Of a stretch of 64,000 nucleotides of DNA, positions 22,745 through 35,469 are shown in pieces. The stretch's first letter is position 1. Every line of letters begins with the position of its first letter. The translations under genes and the position numbers were made by a program. The stretch covers positions 36,279,841-36,343,840 of the forward strand of contig OV884009.1 of the NCBI GenBank assembly GCA_930367205.1. The letters are read 5' to 3'. The notes under the pieces are model-generated. The model made no database searches. It had not been told where the DNA came from and saw nothing but the letters and a program-made list of their open reading frames with translations. This stretch comes from Acanthosoma haemorrhoidale (taxonomy: Eukaryota > Arthropoda > Insecta > Hemiptera > Acanthosomatidae).

Positions 22745-24200
22745 AACAATAAAATATCCTCACACATTCACAACTGAGAATTCTCACATGAATATGTAAA
22801 GACATACTTAGCTATTTTTACATATAAAAAAAAAAAATACCATATGTATCCATAATATTAGGCCACATAATACAATAAGAATTTAATAAAAACTAACGCT
22901 CAAACATTGGTTAGAAACTTCTCATTTGTGTTTGATAGATAATAGCTAAACAATCTCGTTTTGAACACATTTAACGAAGGAGAGTGGTTAATGGATGTGA
23001 GAAGGGCGTTCCAGAAGGATATTGCAATTATGACGAAGGGATTGTGTAGTATTGTAATTCTATTCAGAGTAATAGTACAGCAAAAATTCTTTGTAACCGA
23101 CTATATATTCATATTCAATATGGATACTTTGATCATGTAGAGAAAGCCAGATAACTGTAAAACACGATTGACGGTTTGTCAGTTATAGAAGCACACACAT
23201 ACCAAGATAAAGAGAATTATGACACTTCCTTTCCCTTCCTCCATATATTGTACCCCCACAATGAACGAAAGCCATTACTCTTTCAGACTCCTGTAACGTA
23301 ATAATGTTATTATGCTAATTTGTATGTTGTATTCGAAAGAAACACTTCTTTCTCTTCTTTTCAGACTTTTAAAAAGTCTTACTTCATCTCAGCTTGTTCA
23401 AATGTCGTTATATATCAACATTGGTATGGAGAATATTCCTCTGGCCTTATATTCAAATGAGGCATCGTTATTCGGAGTATCGCGATCATCAGCAGTGAGT
23501 AGCCGGCTTTGATTGGGTAGAAAGAGGCCCTTGGCCTATACATTGAAATACTCTTAACTGGCTTTGGATTATAATGGAAAAGCCATATCCCTAACCATCG
23601 ATTGAAGGGCCATCGTTAGTACGGATAAAACCTTTAAAAAAATCCCCTTGACCAGTTGAACAAAAATCCATTGATCAATGGGAAAATGCTTAAAAAAAAA
23701 AAAGTATGAAATACACTGGATCGTCCAAGCAAGAATCCAAACGCAATGCCATTTTTCACTATTTGAATAATTTTTTCTACCAGCTAAAATTTGTTTACAT
23801 CAATTATCAATTACCCTTAACATACATAGCCGAAATAAAGGTCGTTTAAAGCGAAGAAAGGCTAAAGTGAAACACTTATGATAAAGCAATTAAGTTTCTT
23901 AGTAAAATATTAAATGGTCGTGAAAAAACTTACCGGTATTTTTGATCAAAAAACCATCTCGGTCACTACATTTTTTTTTTTTCAAAATCAAAAGAAAATG
24001 TAAGTAGCTAAAATATCTAAAACCTTATTTTCCTGTTGTTATTAGTGTGTCCTTGGCCAAAAATTTTGACCGTCAAGGTTTTTATGTTTAATTTTTATTA
24101 TGTACTTACAGACAATTATAAATTACTCAAAACACATAGCGTAGTTTGTGGTATTGTTAAATAAGGTGTCCAGTTTCTAAACCAGCTCGATCTATTTACA
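22745..24200. other. Intergenic DNA, no confirmed gene
   Basis: Apart from the candidate exon at 23365-23494 there is only AT-rich sequence with A-runs at 22828 and 23691. Confidence 0.5.
23365..23494 (+). other. Candidate isolated internal exon
   Basis: A strong acceptor (TTCTCTTCTTTTCAG) at 23364 and a strong donor (GCA|GTGAGT) at 23494 enclose 130 nt with one frame open throughout. The product fragment (LVQMSLYINIGMENIPLALY near its middle) is not one I recognise. No neighbouring exon was found, so it may be chance or part of a transposon. Confidence 0.2.
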
Positions 24201-24201
24201 G

Positions 24202-24374
24202 AAATTTTACAGGTGAGACAAAAACCAATCCAGGTATTGGTTATGGGTAAATGTTTTTGGTGCTTTTGTAAAAAACCGAGGACCATGATTGTTTTATGAT
24301 AGTTTCGACCACAGTTTTGAATATTTTGGTTTCTATGTGAATTGGGGTGGGTTTTTGTCTCTTCGGTAAAATTT
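24202..24374. mobile_element. MITE candidate with 24-bp inverted ends
   Basis: The left end AAATTTTACAGGTGAGACAA (24202-24221, continuing in AAACC) is mirrored on the opposite strand by 24351-24374, which reads AAATTTTACCGAAGAGACAA. Three mismatches are seen over 24 bp. The interior is non-coding. Confidence 0.5.
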
Positions 24375-24379
24375 AAGGG

Positions 24380-25515
24380 CTCGAGATGGTTTTGAATCTA
24401 AATGCCTCAGATATACCTTTGACATTTCAAATAAGTTCGGCATGTGCTAGCTAACTATCCTCAGAAAACTGTTCGAGCAGTTTCAACCGCAGAAAGATCA
24501 ATCACCTCAGAAACTAATAACCTAAAAACTGTTAAATTCTAAGTATACAATTTGTACCTCTTCAACATCTTATCCACTCTGCTAGTGACGGATAGTACTG
24601 GGCTGTTGAATTTTTCAGTACCACTCCATTTTTATGATGTACTTAAAACTACCATGTGCGACAAATTACCCCTTTGATTATATTCGAAAATTTTCTTATC
24701 GCTCACATAATAGGAAATTATTTACTGGTTCTGGATCAAGTTGCAATGGAGTGCTTCGTTTTCAACCGAGTGGATTTTAATTTTGCAGAAGAACGTACTA
24801 CGTCGACCACTGGTTTAAGACCTGTGGAAAATGTGATGGAACTTGTGACAATTTCCCAGAGAGCAGCTTGTATTTGATCGATTATAACAGCTGGCTGGCT
24901 TACACGCGCGTTATCAACGGTTCGAGTGCTCCGGTATAAATAGATTTCCTCGTGGCTGTTTATATTTTGTATTTTGACCGGTTGAATATCACCATAGAAT
25001 CAAGTTCAGGTTAAGGTCAAGGCGAGCCTTGAATTTGAGAAACGAAAATACTCAAATATAGTCAAGTGGTTTGTGTCACCTCATACTTTCTGTTCAGATT
25101 ACTTTAAAAATATTTTAATCGGCTGCTTCAGGTGTAAATAATAACCATAATGTAGTTAGTTCTCCCTTGCATTAACTTCGAAGTCCAAATAATTATGTAA
25201 ACACTAAGATAATGTACAAGCGTATTTTAGCTCCCCCTAATAAACGCTTCGGATATAGTACAGTACTCTTAATATGCAGTGTATCCCACCAATAATGTAT
25301 TACGCATGCCCGGTTTTGAACTCAATGAGTAATTTAAATTACAAAAAATCTCAAGTTTTACAAGACCACTGTTTAAGGATAGCAGTTAACAGACCACAAC
25401 ACTATAATTGTAGATATACACGAAGAATTACAACTGACAAATAAGAAGCAAATGAATGATGTATTCAAGCTGTTCTTAATATTGCACACCAATGTATGTA
25501 ATGAAATCCCAATAA
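24380..25515. other. Intergenic DNA, no gene recognised
   Basis: No supported feature. A TATAAATAG motif at 24935 lacks any supporting transcript structure. Confidence 0.5.
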
Positions 25516-25516
25516 A

Positions 25517-25520
<4 letters not shown>

Positions 25521-25566
<46 letters not shown>
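25521..25566. repeat. (TC)n microsatellite
   Basis: More than twenty uninterrupted TC dinucleotides. Confidence 0.97.
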
Positions 25567-25568
<2 letters not shown>

Positions 25569-26384
25569 AAGGTTCTATCAGAATCTTCGGTCAGATACAA
25601 TTGTAACTGGTAATAAAGACATAAAAGAGAGAATAAAAAAATCAATTCGACTGAATGGCAATGTTTTTTTCTCATCCTGATATAACCCTTGTTATACAAC
25701 TCGTTCCATCTCTGACGAATTTAATAAAATTGTTACTCAAGAGTTGTAATCCTATTTCATTTTCAATCACCACAAGGTTGTGTTTTATGAACAGATCGAA
25801 TACAGCAGTTGTATTGAATGATGGAAGTTTTTTTTTGTATGGATAAATTACTTTTTGAGAAATGCAGAATTTCATATTAGTATAGGGGTTCCATTCCAGG
25901 GTTAATTAACGAGTAATAAATGTGGGGTTGTGTCTACACTCATGATTCCCTTACCACTCAATATTCCTATGGCCCAATGAAATGGGAACCAATTAAACCA
26001 TCTACACGAGAAATGCCTCATTGTGTTAATGCTGTCTAAATTTGTTTCATTGCTGTTACAGCGTGCAAAGAGTCTTTGACAGGTCTTTTTTGCTTCTTCT
26101 TCATAACATTAAAACAATAAACCTTTGACTCTGATGTCATTTGAGCATCTTGATGAGATATCACTTTAGTAGCTTTTAGGATATTTTATAAACCTTGGTT
26201 TCATCGGTCATATATATATAAGACATTTCATAACTTCCATAAAGGATGAGCAAGTTTGCTTCGCTTTGCCTCTTTAACCAAACCCCCGTGCTGGTATTTT
26301 CACTCTGCTCACTATCGCCAGACTCGTGCCGTATCGTGGTATGATCACTGCTAGCCTCTAAGGCAAGAATGTGTATAGTATACC

Positions 26385-26865
26385 AGGGCCAGATCTACAA
26401 ATTATGGGCCTCCCTGCAAAGCATCACAAAAGGGCCCTCAAACTACCACGGCTTCTGGGGAGGGGGTGCTTAGAAATCACATTGTACACTATTCTGGCAC
26501 TTAAACTATAGAGGAATATGTTGGCAAGTTTTTTTTTTTTGTTCCATTATGTCATAATAATTTGAAGATTACTCAAGATAGCTTTAACTTTAAGTGCTAG
26601 AACAATACAATAAAACGATGTATTGATTGATAGAAACGTAGAAAAATAATTTTTTACATTCTCATTCTTTATTGTTAACCTTGATTCATGTCCTGAAAGT
26701 CTGTGACTGTGGAAAAATTCAGGGAAAATAAAATGGATAGAAAGTATTATAAAAAACGCATTCTCAGAATGAGTTTGGTTTTCCAAAACCCCCCCTTTCC
26801 GTACCCTTATTGGCAGCCCCGTCCCCCGGGCCACGGGGTTGAGCGGTGCCTAGATCCGAACAAGT
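26385..26865. mobile_element. Possible hAT-like non-autonomous element
   Basis: The left end has CAGGGCCAGATCTAC. The right end, on the minus strand, reads GGATCTAGGCACC. Both are variants of the CAGGGGCGGATCTAGG-type end common in hAT elements. The interior is non-coding. Exact ends and an 8-bp duplication could not be fixed. Confidence 0.25.
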
Positions 26866-26869
26866 ACAG

Positions 26870-27735
26870 TGAAAACGAGACCTCTTCAAGACATTGGAAT
26901 CCTGTTTCAACCATCTGATCCAAGATTTGTTGCTTTATATTATGGTGTATCAGTAATTATTTGTATATTGTATAAATAATTTTGGTCATTGTTATAGAGG
27001 TTTTTTTTTTAACTTTCATCTCTCCCCAACTTTGCACTTAGTCTGGAAAGGTTTTTTTGGTTTTTTAACATCTTGGTTTAAAACATTGATAAGCTCTAAT
27101 CAGCAAAGGACAAGAGAGAAATGTTTTTTACTTAGTTACGTACTTGGGCTACCGGCTGTCAATAGACATTGTTTCATTATTCATACAACTGAAGTTTGTA
27201 AAATCCAAATAAATAATTTAGGCGGAGGATCTCCTATTAATTGCATTACCGGCAAAAAAAAACTCGAATTTTTAATGTGAACATATAGTTTATTTATACT
27301 GTATTTTAGAAGGTATGTTTTGCTGAGGTATAAATTCTTGATTGGTATTGAAGATATTTATTTTTTAATTGAATATTAATAAATCATACTGTTTAAATCT
27401 TAATGTGCAATCTAATAATTTAAACTGTTACATCATATTGAAGACAAGTTTAATATTGATAGTATTTATGAATCAAATTTATAAATGATTTTTGTTAATA
27501 AAAGTTTGTTGGAAGTATCAATGAAGTGGATGTTATTATGGCAAGTTAAAAAATATACTTATTTGTGTGTTTTATGACACGTGTCTAAATCACATTAGCA
27601 TTACTAGATAACGAAGTTCGAGAATTTTTTTTTCCATGTTTCAAATACCCACCTTTCTGCTATTTTAAGGAGTTTGTACGCCGAGCAGTACACCATGTGT
27701 TGAAGTCTGGTGGGGCCCACCATCCCTACCACCCC
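26870..27735. other. Intergenic DNA, no gene recognised
   Basis: AT-rich with T-runs; no repeat family or coding region identified. Confidence 0.5.
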
Positions 27736-27736
27736 A

Positions 27737-27808
27737 ATTATTACCCAATAAAAAGATAGTGTCAGTACTAGGGTTCGAACCCGACGATCAAAATATTGGG
27801 ATCACATA
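27737..27808 (-). repeat. tRNA-derived SINE copy (S4), 3' part
   Basis: The minus strand carries the B-box CGGGTTCGAACCC followed by the tail TAGTACTGACACTATCTTTT shared with S3 and S5. The head is truncated. Confidence 0.5.
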
Positions 27809-27814
27809 ACAATA

Positions 27815-28925
27815 AAGGGGAATATTAACGAAGGATATATTATGGATAAATAACTAATATATATCCTTTGATACCATCTACATGCAACTTATTTGTCAGC
27901 CCCACACTGATCTGATACAAGTACTCTAAAAACATTTCGTTCTATAGAATATTGTCACAAAGTTGTAAATGTGGGACGAGATCGATTGTTACACATTTTT
28001 AATGCGTTTCATCTGAATGTGAAAGCAGCTTACAAACGGCAGACATTTGATGAGAAAGTTTCTGTCCTATATTGATTGGGTCATGATGTATTAATGAAGA
28101 CAGCCGTGTGTTGGTGAGCTGTTGCTAGGTTCCCCGTTGCCTGCACAACAAACAACCACAATAGGGTCGTTTAGTTAAGTGCTACCTGGCTGCATTTCAT
28201 ACCCCGCTTCACACTCACGCCATCTTAATTATTTAATTCCACTTACTTCCTTTATATTTAATATTCTTGCACTTCTCCTTCCCTCTTTATCGATGTATTT
28301 AATTTATCATTCTTAGACTTCATTAAGATCGTATATCAACAATAGCGGTTCCTGTACGATCTGTCGCGACTTTCCGTCACGGAATAAAAACAGCTTTTTC
28401 GTAGAACCTTCAAAATAAATACAAATATTATACTTTTATGCAAACATACGACTCTATAATAAGCATTTGAACGCTCCTTTCTTCCACGCTCCACCACACC
28501 CCGGAATTCCCTCCCTTCATATGCGCCATGCTTCATCCTTACGTGCTTTTAAAACACGTTATCGCTCCCACAGACACTTGCTACCCGAGCATCTTCGTAT
28601 TCCCTTTTCCCTATTATTATATCTTATCTTATTTCAGTACTTTTTTTAACTATATACGACTACTACCGTTTAACTGTAACAGTTTTTCTTTTAATTTATT
28701 TGTGTATTATACTTTTTTCTTATTTTGTCATTTTTGAATAATATTTTTTTATTTGAGGTATAACATCTAATTTTGTTTATTTTTATTTTATTTTCTCCCC
28801 CTATTTCCTTTTTCTTTTCTAGTTTCTTTTTTTTTTTTTGCTAGGCCTGTGTTGATTTATATCTGTTGATTATATTATATATTGTTATTATTCGTAGAAT
28901 GCATGGTCTCAGAATTAGTATTTTT
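27815..28925. other. Intergenic DNA with possible unique regulatory block and an unassigned ORF end
   Basis: Segment 27940-28200 looks unique and of even composition. Segment 28470-28600 encodes HAPPHPGIPSLHMRHASS followed by AFKTRYRSH, resembling the extreme C-terminus of a non-LTR ORF2, but too short to assign. 28740-28850 is T-rich. Confidence 0.35.
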
Positions 28926-28929
28926 TCTA

Positions 28930-29600
28930 TCAGTATTTACAAACAGCCCAGAGACCTCTCAACTCCACATGGTTGTCAGCTCCCTCGCGTGCGAAGGAGG
29001 AAGCGGAGTCTTGGGAAGTCTCCTACGCTTCTCCATTAACCGCTTCACCGGATACGAGCCAGTGGAGGCTGACCAAGAGCAACCATGGTTGGAGAAGATG
29101 GCCATTGCCAGGATTCCCACTGTCACGTATTTATAGCAGGTCACGAGGCCACTGCCGTTGTAGTCTCCGAGGAGGATTATTGGGATGAGTGGTGCAGTGC
29201 AATGACTGTGCAAGGGGATTAGGATAGTTGGATAGGTTACTATGGAATTTTATAAACTTGGAAAGGACGAGTTCAAGAATGTAGGGTATATTAAGATCAT
29301 TATGTAATAAGTGGCATTTACTATTGTTCTGAGGACTTTTGATTGAGAGGATTGTATGCGCTTGATGTTCGACATTTTTGCTGTCCCCCATAGCTCTATT
29401 CCGTATGTCCAGATTGGCTTAGGTATAACTTTGTAAATAAGTAGTTTATTTTCTATTGAGAGATAGGGTGTCCTTCGAAGTAGTCTGTACAATTGTCCAA
29501 AGCGCCTGTTTAGTTCTTGTGTGGGTTCCATGTCAGCCTTTTGTTGAGATGGAAACCTAAATACCGTAATGTCTCGGATACAGGAAGAGGAATGGAATTT
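28930..29600 (-). mobile_element. Jockey-like fragment (J5) with ORF2 C-terminus
   Basis: The minus-strand frame at 29531-29250 encodes LNRRFGQLYRLLRRTPYL, KPIWTYGIELWGTAK and QSSQSKVLRTI, the ORF2 C-terminal region of Jockey-clade elements. The last part of the 3' UTR (ATTACAATCTGCC end) is missing here, unlike in most copies. Confidence 0.85.
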
Positions 29601-29913
29601 TAAAAAACTAGATATATATTAACATAATAAATTTAACTAGATAAATTTAACTTAATAAGTAAATAATGTATATCATTGAATACATCTTCTTATAATAGCG
29701 AACACAGCACCTATGTATAGTACATGCCAAAAATACGCTACATAGTAAGTGTCGTGTGCGACTTCGATCCTTGAATTAGTTAAAACAGTATATATAGCAT
29801 GCTATGTCCTTTTCTCAAACAGCTCCACACTTGCAATTGCCCTGGCGACATTTCATTCACCGTTAGTCGAGCTCCGTTTTCGTCCTTTATTGCTGCGAAG
29901 TGACTGCTCCTGA

Positions 29914-30164
29914 TTGCTAAGTTGTCAAAGGCTGTCAAACATTTTGTTTTCCTATGAGCTACAAATAGATTCCCACGTCGGTAACTCGGGTCTTCCGGGT
30001 CTAATCGACCTCTTCCGTCTCGTTTTAAAAAAAAACGTTTATCGATTGAGTAATAAATGCAAGATTTTGCGAGAACAACTACCTCTACCCTTCCTAGAAA
30101 CGGTTAAAATTTCCGTGCTGCAAAAGTTTCAGGATCGATTGAGGTTTTCATAACATATTTAAAA
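29914..30164 (+). other. Possible 5' exon ending at a perfect donor
   Basis: A mixed-composition segment without repeat features ends at AAAAAG|GTAAGT (30164/30165), a near-ideal donor. An open frame of 79 codons lies inside but its product is not recognised and it stops before the donor. It could be a non-coding first exon whose continuation I cannot see. Confidence 0.25.
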
Positions 30165-30589
30165 AGGTAAGTGTCTCCGGAGAAGGGAGATGAATAATAA
30201 AGGATTAATTATGGGTCCGTGACTGTCCCGAATTGTTTCTGGCCGGTCGCTTGGCTACCAACGATTTGAATCGTCTGAATCCCGACATTTATCTTTTATT
30301 ATAGGTCCCATCTTGCCACTGGCTAAGATTGATATTTAATAATTAATTAAAATAGTGTCGGGAAAGGAAAATTGCCATCGAGAAATATTCAGAAGCTTTA
30401 ATGAACGTGGCCCCTTAATGACCGACATGAGCCGATTGACACTTCGTTCTTTCCATTGCCGGCCCAGAGTGGAACGAAATAGCATTTTTTCTTTACATCA
30501 TTGAAATATCTCCTTGGTTTATTGGTCGGTATATTTTAAGAACAAAGGATATTCTAGTAAAATAAAAAAACAAACACTCAGTGTTTGAA

Positions 30590-31080
30590 AAACATCACAT
30601 CACATCCCTGGTAAGTTGAGGTTTGGGAAATCCTCCACGCTTCTCCATCGACCGCATCACCGGATATGGGCCACTGGAAGCTGCTCAAGAGCGGGAGAGC
30701 CACATATGCTCAGGACATAATTAGATAAATTGCCCATCGAAAGAGCTAACTGCCATGAATTTATAGCAGGTCACATGGCCACCACCGCTGTAATTATTGA
30801 TGATTATAGGGATGTGTGAAGTGACTGTGTTAGGTAGGGGATTGAGACGATTGGACAAATTTTGGCGGAATGACAAGAACTTAGTGGGATGAGATCAAAG
30901 TGTGAGGTATACTGAGAATTTAGGAGGTTTCTGTTGCTGGTGTAATAAGGGATATTAAATTTTGATGTCAGGGCTTTTGATTGAAACTATTAGATATTGA
31001 TGTTTGACTGTTTAGCTGCGGCCGGATTTTTAGGTTGGTTTTGTACCTTGGTTCATGGAGTGCGGTCTATAGTTTCGTTT
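30590..31080 (-). mobile_element. Highly diverged Jockey-like fragment (J6)
   Basis: Family blocks are recognisable but degraded: TTCTCCATCGACCGCATCACCG, ATTTATAGCAGGTCAC, GATTGAGACGATTGGAC. It is the oldest-looking copy in the window. Confidence 0.65.
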
Positions 31081-31084
31081 TTTT

Positions 31085-32350
31085 TTCTCAAATTCAGAGT
31101 TATGTTGTCGCCCCTGTGACTGCCTGATTTGGTGGTACTGACGGGAAGTTTTTATACATTATATATTAATATTACAAAATATGCTCAACTCCAGAAAATG
31201 TGATTAAGTGTCATTAGTTGTATAATTGATTGGCAATCAAAAGTAAACATTTTTCTTTCACATTCAGTAGGCGTGCTATTTAAATTGACGCTCTATTCAA
31301 TACGATGAATACCGAAATTTCATGCCAATACGTTATCCACCTCACGGTAGTTTTTTAGAATGATGATCCTAAAAACGTAAAAATGATGATATTTTTTGTG
31401 TTTTGCTGCATTAAGGATCTCATAAAAGACCTAATGAAGTTATTAAAGCAATTACTAAACTTCAAATTTCAGTGTCCAGAAAAATCTGTACTCCATTGGT
31501 TTAATGTTTATTCTCGCCCTAGAAGCACATGATTTTCATTCTGCGAGTCCACTTGCTGGACAATCAGTAGCAGGGGCCATACAAAAAATATTTTTTAATT
31601 TATGATTCATATAGTATTTTATAGTACAGTGAAGTTTTGTGACTATTAAGTTTCTTAATAGTAACTAGTTTTTTCCATAGATTAGTAGCCTTGTTAGTTT
31701 TTGTAATTATATTTTGAATATCGCTTATTGCTGACTAAATATTTTTACATCTAATATGAACGAAATTGTGTGCTTTAAATGGACTAATGGAAATAAAGAA
31801 CGTAAACCGGTAGAGAAACTTACGGGACTCTGGGTGAACTGAAAAGCTTATTAAATGATCGTGCAAAAACTTTTTGTAATTAAAAATACTTAAATGAAGT
31901 ATTTGTTAAAGAATCTTGGTTCTAAAATTCGGACCATTCAACCGTATAAAAAATTTACTAAAACTTTAATAAATAAAACTAAACCAATTGACGTCGTCTG
32001 GAACTACATTAAATAAATAGTATTGGCTCTTGAAAATGTCAACATCCCCTGAATATCACTTTCAACAAAAAAAAAAAATAAACTAAAACATTAATATAAG
32101 AAAAACTATTAACTATTAAAAACATGATTTATAATTTTGGTAGTCAGTTTTGAGTCCTAAGCCACGGAGAAAATCAAAACTTCTGGAATAGGTTCGGAGC
32201 TGGGTCTTGAGAAATCTTAAATAATTAACAAAACTTACCAGACTGTTTTTTTTTCATAATTCCCTTTGTTTGTTTTAACTACATAATTAGGCTTGTAAAA
32301 TTGTAGATGGATTAAATCATTCTGACGACGTACCTGAATAAAAATAGAGC
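31085..32350. other. Intergenic DNA, no gene recognised
   Basis: AT-rich, no supported features. Confidence 0.5.
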
Positions 32351-32355
32351 CTCTA

Positions 32356-32450
32356 CACAGGTGGTCTGAAAAGTTTCCGACCGCAACATGAAGATGATAA
32401 TAAAATAAATAAAAGCTTTGTTAGGTCAGAAACTTTTCAGACCACCCGCG
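32356..32450. mobile_element. 95-bp mariner-type MITE with TA duplications
   Basis: The ends are inverted repeats of about 27 bp: the left begins CACAGGTGGTCTGAAAAGTT, the right, on the opposite strand, begins CGCGGGTGGTCTGAAAAGTT. Two substitutions near the tip and one further in are seen. TA dinucleotides flank both sides (32354-32355, 32451-32452). The 41-bp centre is non-coding. This is a short internally deleted Tc1/mariner derivative. Confidence 0.85.
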
Positions 32451-32903
32451 TACCTTCAGGCTCGGTAAATATTATATTCCACAAACACACCCACACACTC
32501 TGTACCATGGAACAAAAACGGTCACACCAGTTGTACTTTTCATGTTATAAACAATTTTCTACGATGTCAGACTTTTCGTAGGCTCGATTTTTAATAGAGC
32601 CAACAATTTAAAAATAATATATATGTGCTGGCCAATTATTATCCATCAAGAACGTCTGCTCACAATCATGGCTATTTCTGAGCAGACCTTTTTGTTTACG
32701 AATAGATAAACTCTTACTTCAAGCAATTGAACCATTTTTTGTTTTCTAATGATACACATATAAAAATGTTTAAACATGTTCACTTTTGGTAAGGCCCTTT
32801 GTCCGTAAATATTTCTCATTGGGAATACACATTTTAACCGATGTGAAACTATTCCTAGTTTTTTGTGACTAGTTAAGATAAAAAGAGACAAACAATATTA
32901 ATA

Positions 32904-32996
32904 ATTATAAGCAAAGAAAAAATATACTGGCAGTATCGTGACTCGAACCCAGGTCTTCCCTACTTTCCAGACTACCAAATGAGCAAACCTGCTCAA
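32904..32996 (-). repeat. tRNA-derived SINE copy (S5)
   Basis: The minus strand shows an A-box-like CATTTGGTAGTCTGG and the B-box TGGGTTCGAGTCACG, then the tail ATACTGCCAGTATATTTTTT shared with S3 and S4. Confidence 0.5.
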
Positions 32997-32999
32997 GTT

Positions 33000-35465
33000 A
33001 ATTTTCTTAATCTGTTAATAATAATGTGAAAAATTAATAATAATACCACAACGAAATCGGCTGAAATACATATAAACAATAGTGTCAACTAGTTAATCCT
33101 AGGGTTGAACACTTGTCTTTATACGTTGCGGTATTATAGGTCATAGTTTGTAACTAATATTGATCACTCCTCACTCGCGTTCTTGACTCCGTATAAGGTA
33201 CGTACCAATAGGTAACCATACAATTAATTATTATTTTAGTTTAGGGTTAGGCCGTACATTCAAACAAAGATACGGACAGAACCCCTTTTTCTGTCTGTCT
33301 GTACGTGTACAGTGGCCCAAAAAAGGCAATGGAATAATTTTTTTTTTCCAGGCAATTATCATAAAACATTTTATCTTTCTCTAAATACGGTTCTATTTTA
33401 AAAATTAAATTTTAGATTTGGTTTTATAGACCAGCAGTAAGTATCATAGGCCAACAGAAGCAGTAAGACGATGCCTAGAATAAAGTTTTTTTTTTTTATT
33501 TCACTACTACTGACATCAGCAATTTGGCCTTAATCGATGGCATTATGCCAACACTTTTGTAGATGCAACCAGAAATCTCGTTTGTTCGATGCATATAAGC
33601 CCACAATTACAGTAAAAGGGGTGCACAAAAAAATATTTATTTGTAGTGAAAATTGAAAACAAGTTTTCACTTTCATATTCATTTGTAGTGAAAACTGAAA
33701 AAAAGTTGCAAGATCGTAAGGTTAAATACATAAATTATAACTATTGGTGTTGGGGGAGGTACATGAGAGTGAAATGTTGGATGAATAGGTAATGCTTAAC
33801 CGTGGCTCATAAATGTTTGGCTTTAAATTCAGTACTGTTCTTTTCTCCAAACCGTCCGATTAAAAAATAATGAATCTCGATTAGTCAATGAAAATCACTT
33901 TAATCCCAAATTCTTCATTATTATTTAAATTCTGCTTGCAAAAATATCAATATTTTACACTAATACCTGTGAAATGTTTTTTACGGGCTGCTTTTCAGTG
34001 ACACATGTGGTTATTTAAAGCGATTTGAACAGTTAAGTACTGAAAAACGTTTTTGCTTAAGATCCCGTGAGTGCTGCTTAATTTGTTTGTTTAACTTATT
34101 TCTCCCTGTAAATAAATAATTACTACGGCCTAAGCTGACGGGCAACAATGGCAGGCTATAAGATCGCTTTTAATTTTAGCTTCTCTAGGGTAGAAACGTA
34201 AAGTAAAACTTTCGGGCAAAATATCTCTGTATAAGAAACCTGAATTGAGAAAAAAGTAAATAATTTTTATAGCAGTTTTAATGATTTTTTTGCGACTATA
34301 GTCGATTTAAGTCCCAACACATAATACAAATTAAATGGCAAAAAAAGCAACAGAAATTACGCAAAATATCATAATTTAAAAAAAAAAAAATGGTTATGAG
34401 TAATAGTTGCAAAAACTGTTCTGATGACAATTTTTTTTCTGTATAAATAGCTTTAAAAAAAAATTGACTTACAAATAAAAGATATAAACAGGTTTCAATG
34501 GAATTAGGTTTTTTTGAATTTGGGATGAATGCTTTATAATACAATGATCAAAGGGCCAGTTTAATATTAACAACTTGAGGTGGAATCTCTTTTAAGTATA
34601 ACACTTGTTCTTTATGAACCTTTTTGTTAATTCTTCAAGTGATAATTGCACTTATATATAACATCCCGTCGAGCGAATCAAACAAAATTTTAATTAATAT
34701 TGATCATGACGCCATGACCTAATATCAACTAATTAATTAATTATTGAAATTTACCCATGTAATAGACACATGGTTATATTTTTCATTCCTTCCCAATGTC
34801 AAAATGAACCTCCATGAAAAATTTCTCTAGCTTGAGCGAGAGACTCACGAAGCTCAATTCAGGCATATATAAGGGTTTCTGGTTTTGAATAAAATGAAAG
34901 AAAGCCTAAAAAATGATCATACCTGCTAGTTCACCGAATAATTTGCAACGTTCCTCTTATGATAAATACTAGAGAAAAAGAAATTGTGGACTTGCAGAAC
35001 TTGAATAAGTCAACTTGTCAAGGGGTCACCACGCAACCTATTCTACGAAATTGATGTTATGTTATTTATTATCGATTGTTAACATGCCTTAAAGTCATTT
35101 TAATGACAATATGAAACTTTTCTGGCGATAAAACTAAAAATAGGTTCTTAAATAAATATTATTGACAAAAATGATTGTTAATAAAAATAGTGTAGGCAGC
35201 AAAGTAGTCTTGGGAATAGAGGATGAAAAGCGGACCTTAGCTCACAAAAGGTCAAGTAGTTCTACTTTTTTCATACAACATATATATCGGCCCCTTATCC
35301 CGTGGCTGAGAATTCAAGACCTCCCGCCCACATTAGTTCGTTTGCATTGGAGCGGCAAAAATGGTGTTCTGAAATTTCAGACGTTTTTCAATCATATATT
35401 TTTACCAATGCATCTTACATAGAAAATTTGGCATTCAAAGTTGCAGACTGTTAAATTTTCTACAG
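33000..35465. other. AT-rich intergenic DNA
   Basis: Only simple runs and a small direct repeat (TTGTAGTGAAAAYTGAAAA at 33640 and 33682) are visible. No coding region is supported. Confidence 0.5.
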
Positions 35466-35469
35466 TATT

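Noticed and set aside
25373..25699. 108-codon minus-strand frame with a run of Arg-Glu
   Set aside because: The RE repeat is the translation of the (TC)n microsatellite; no other support.
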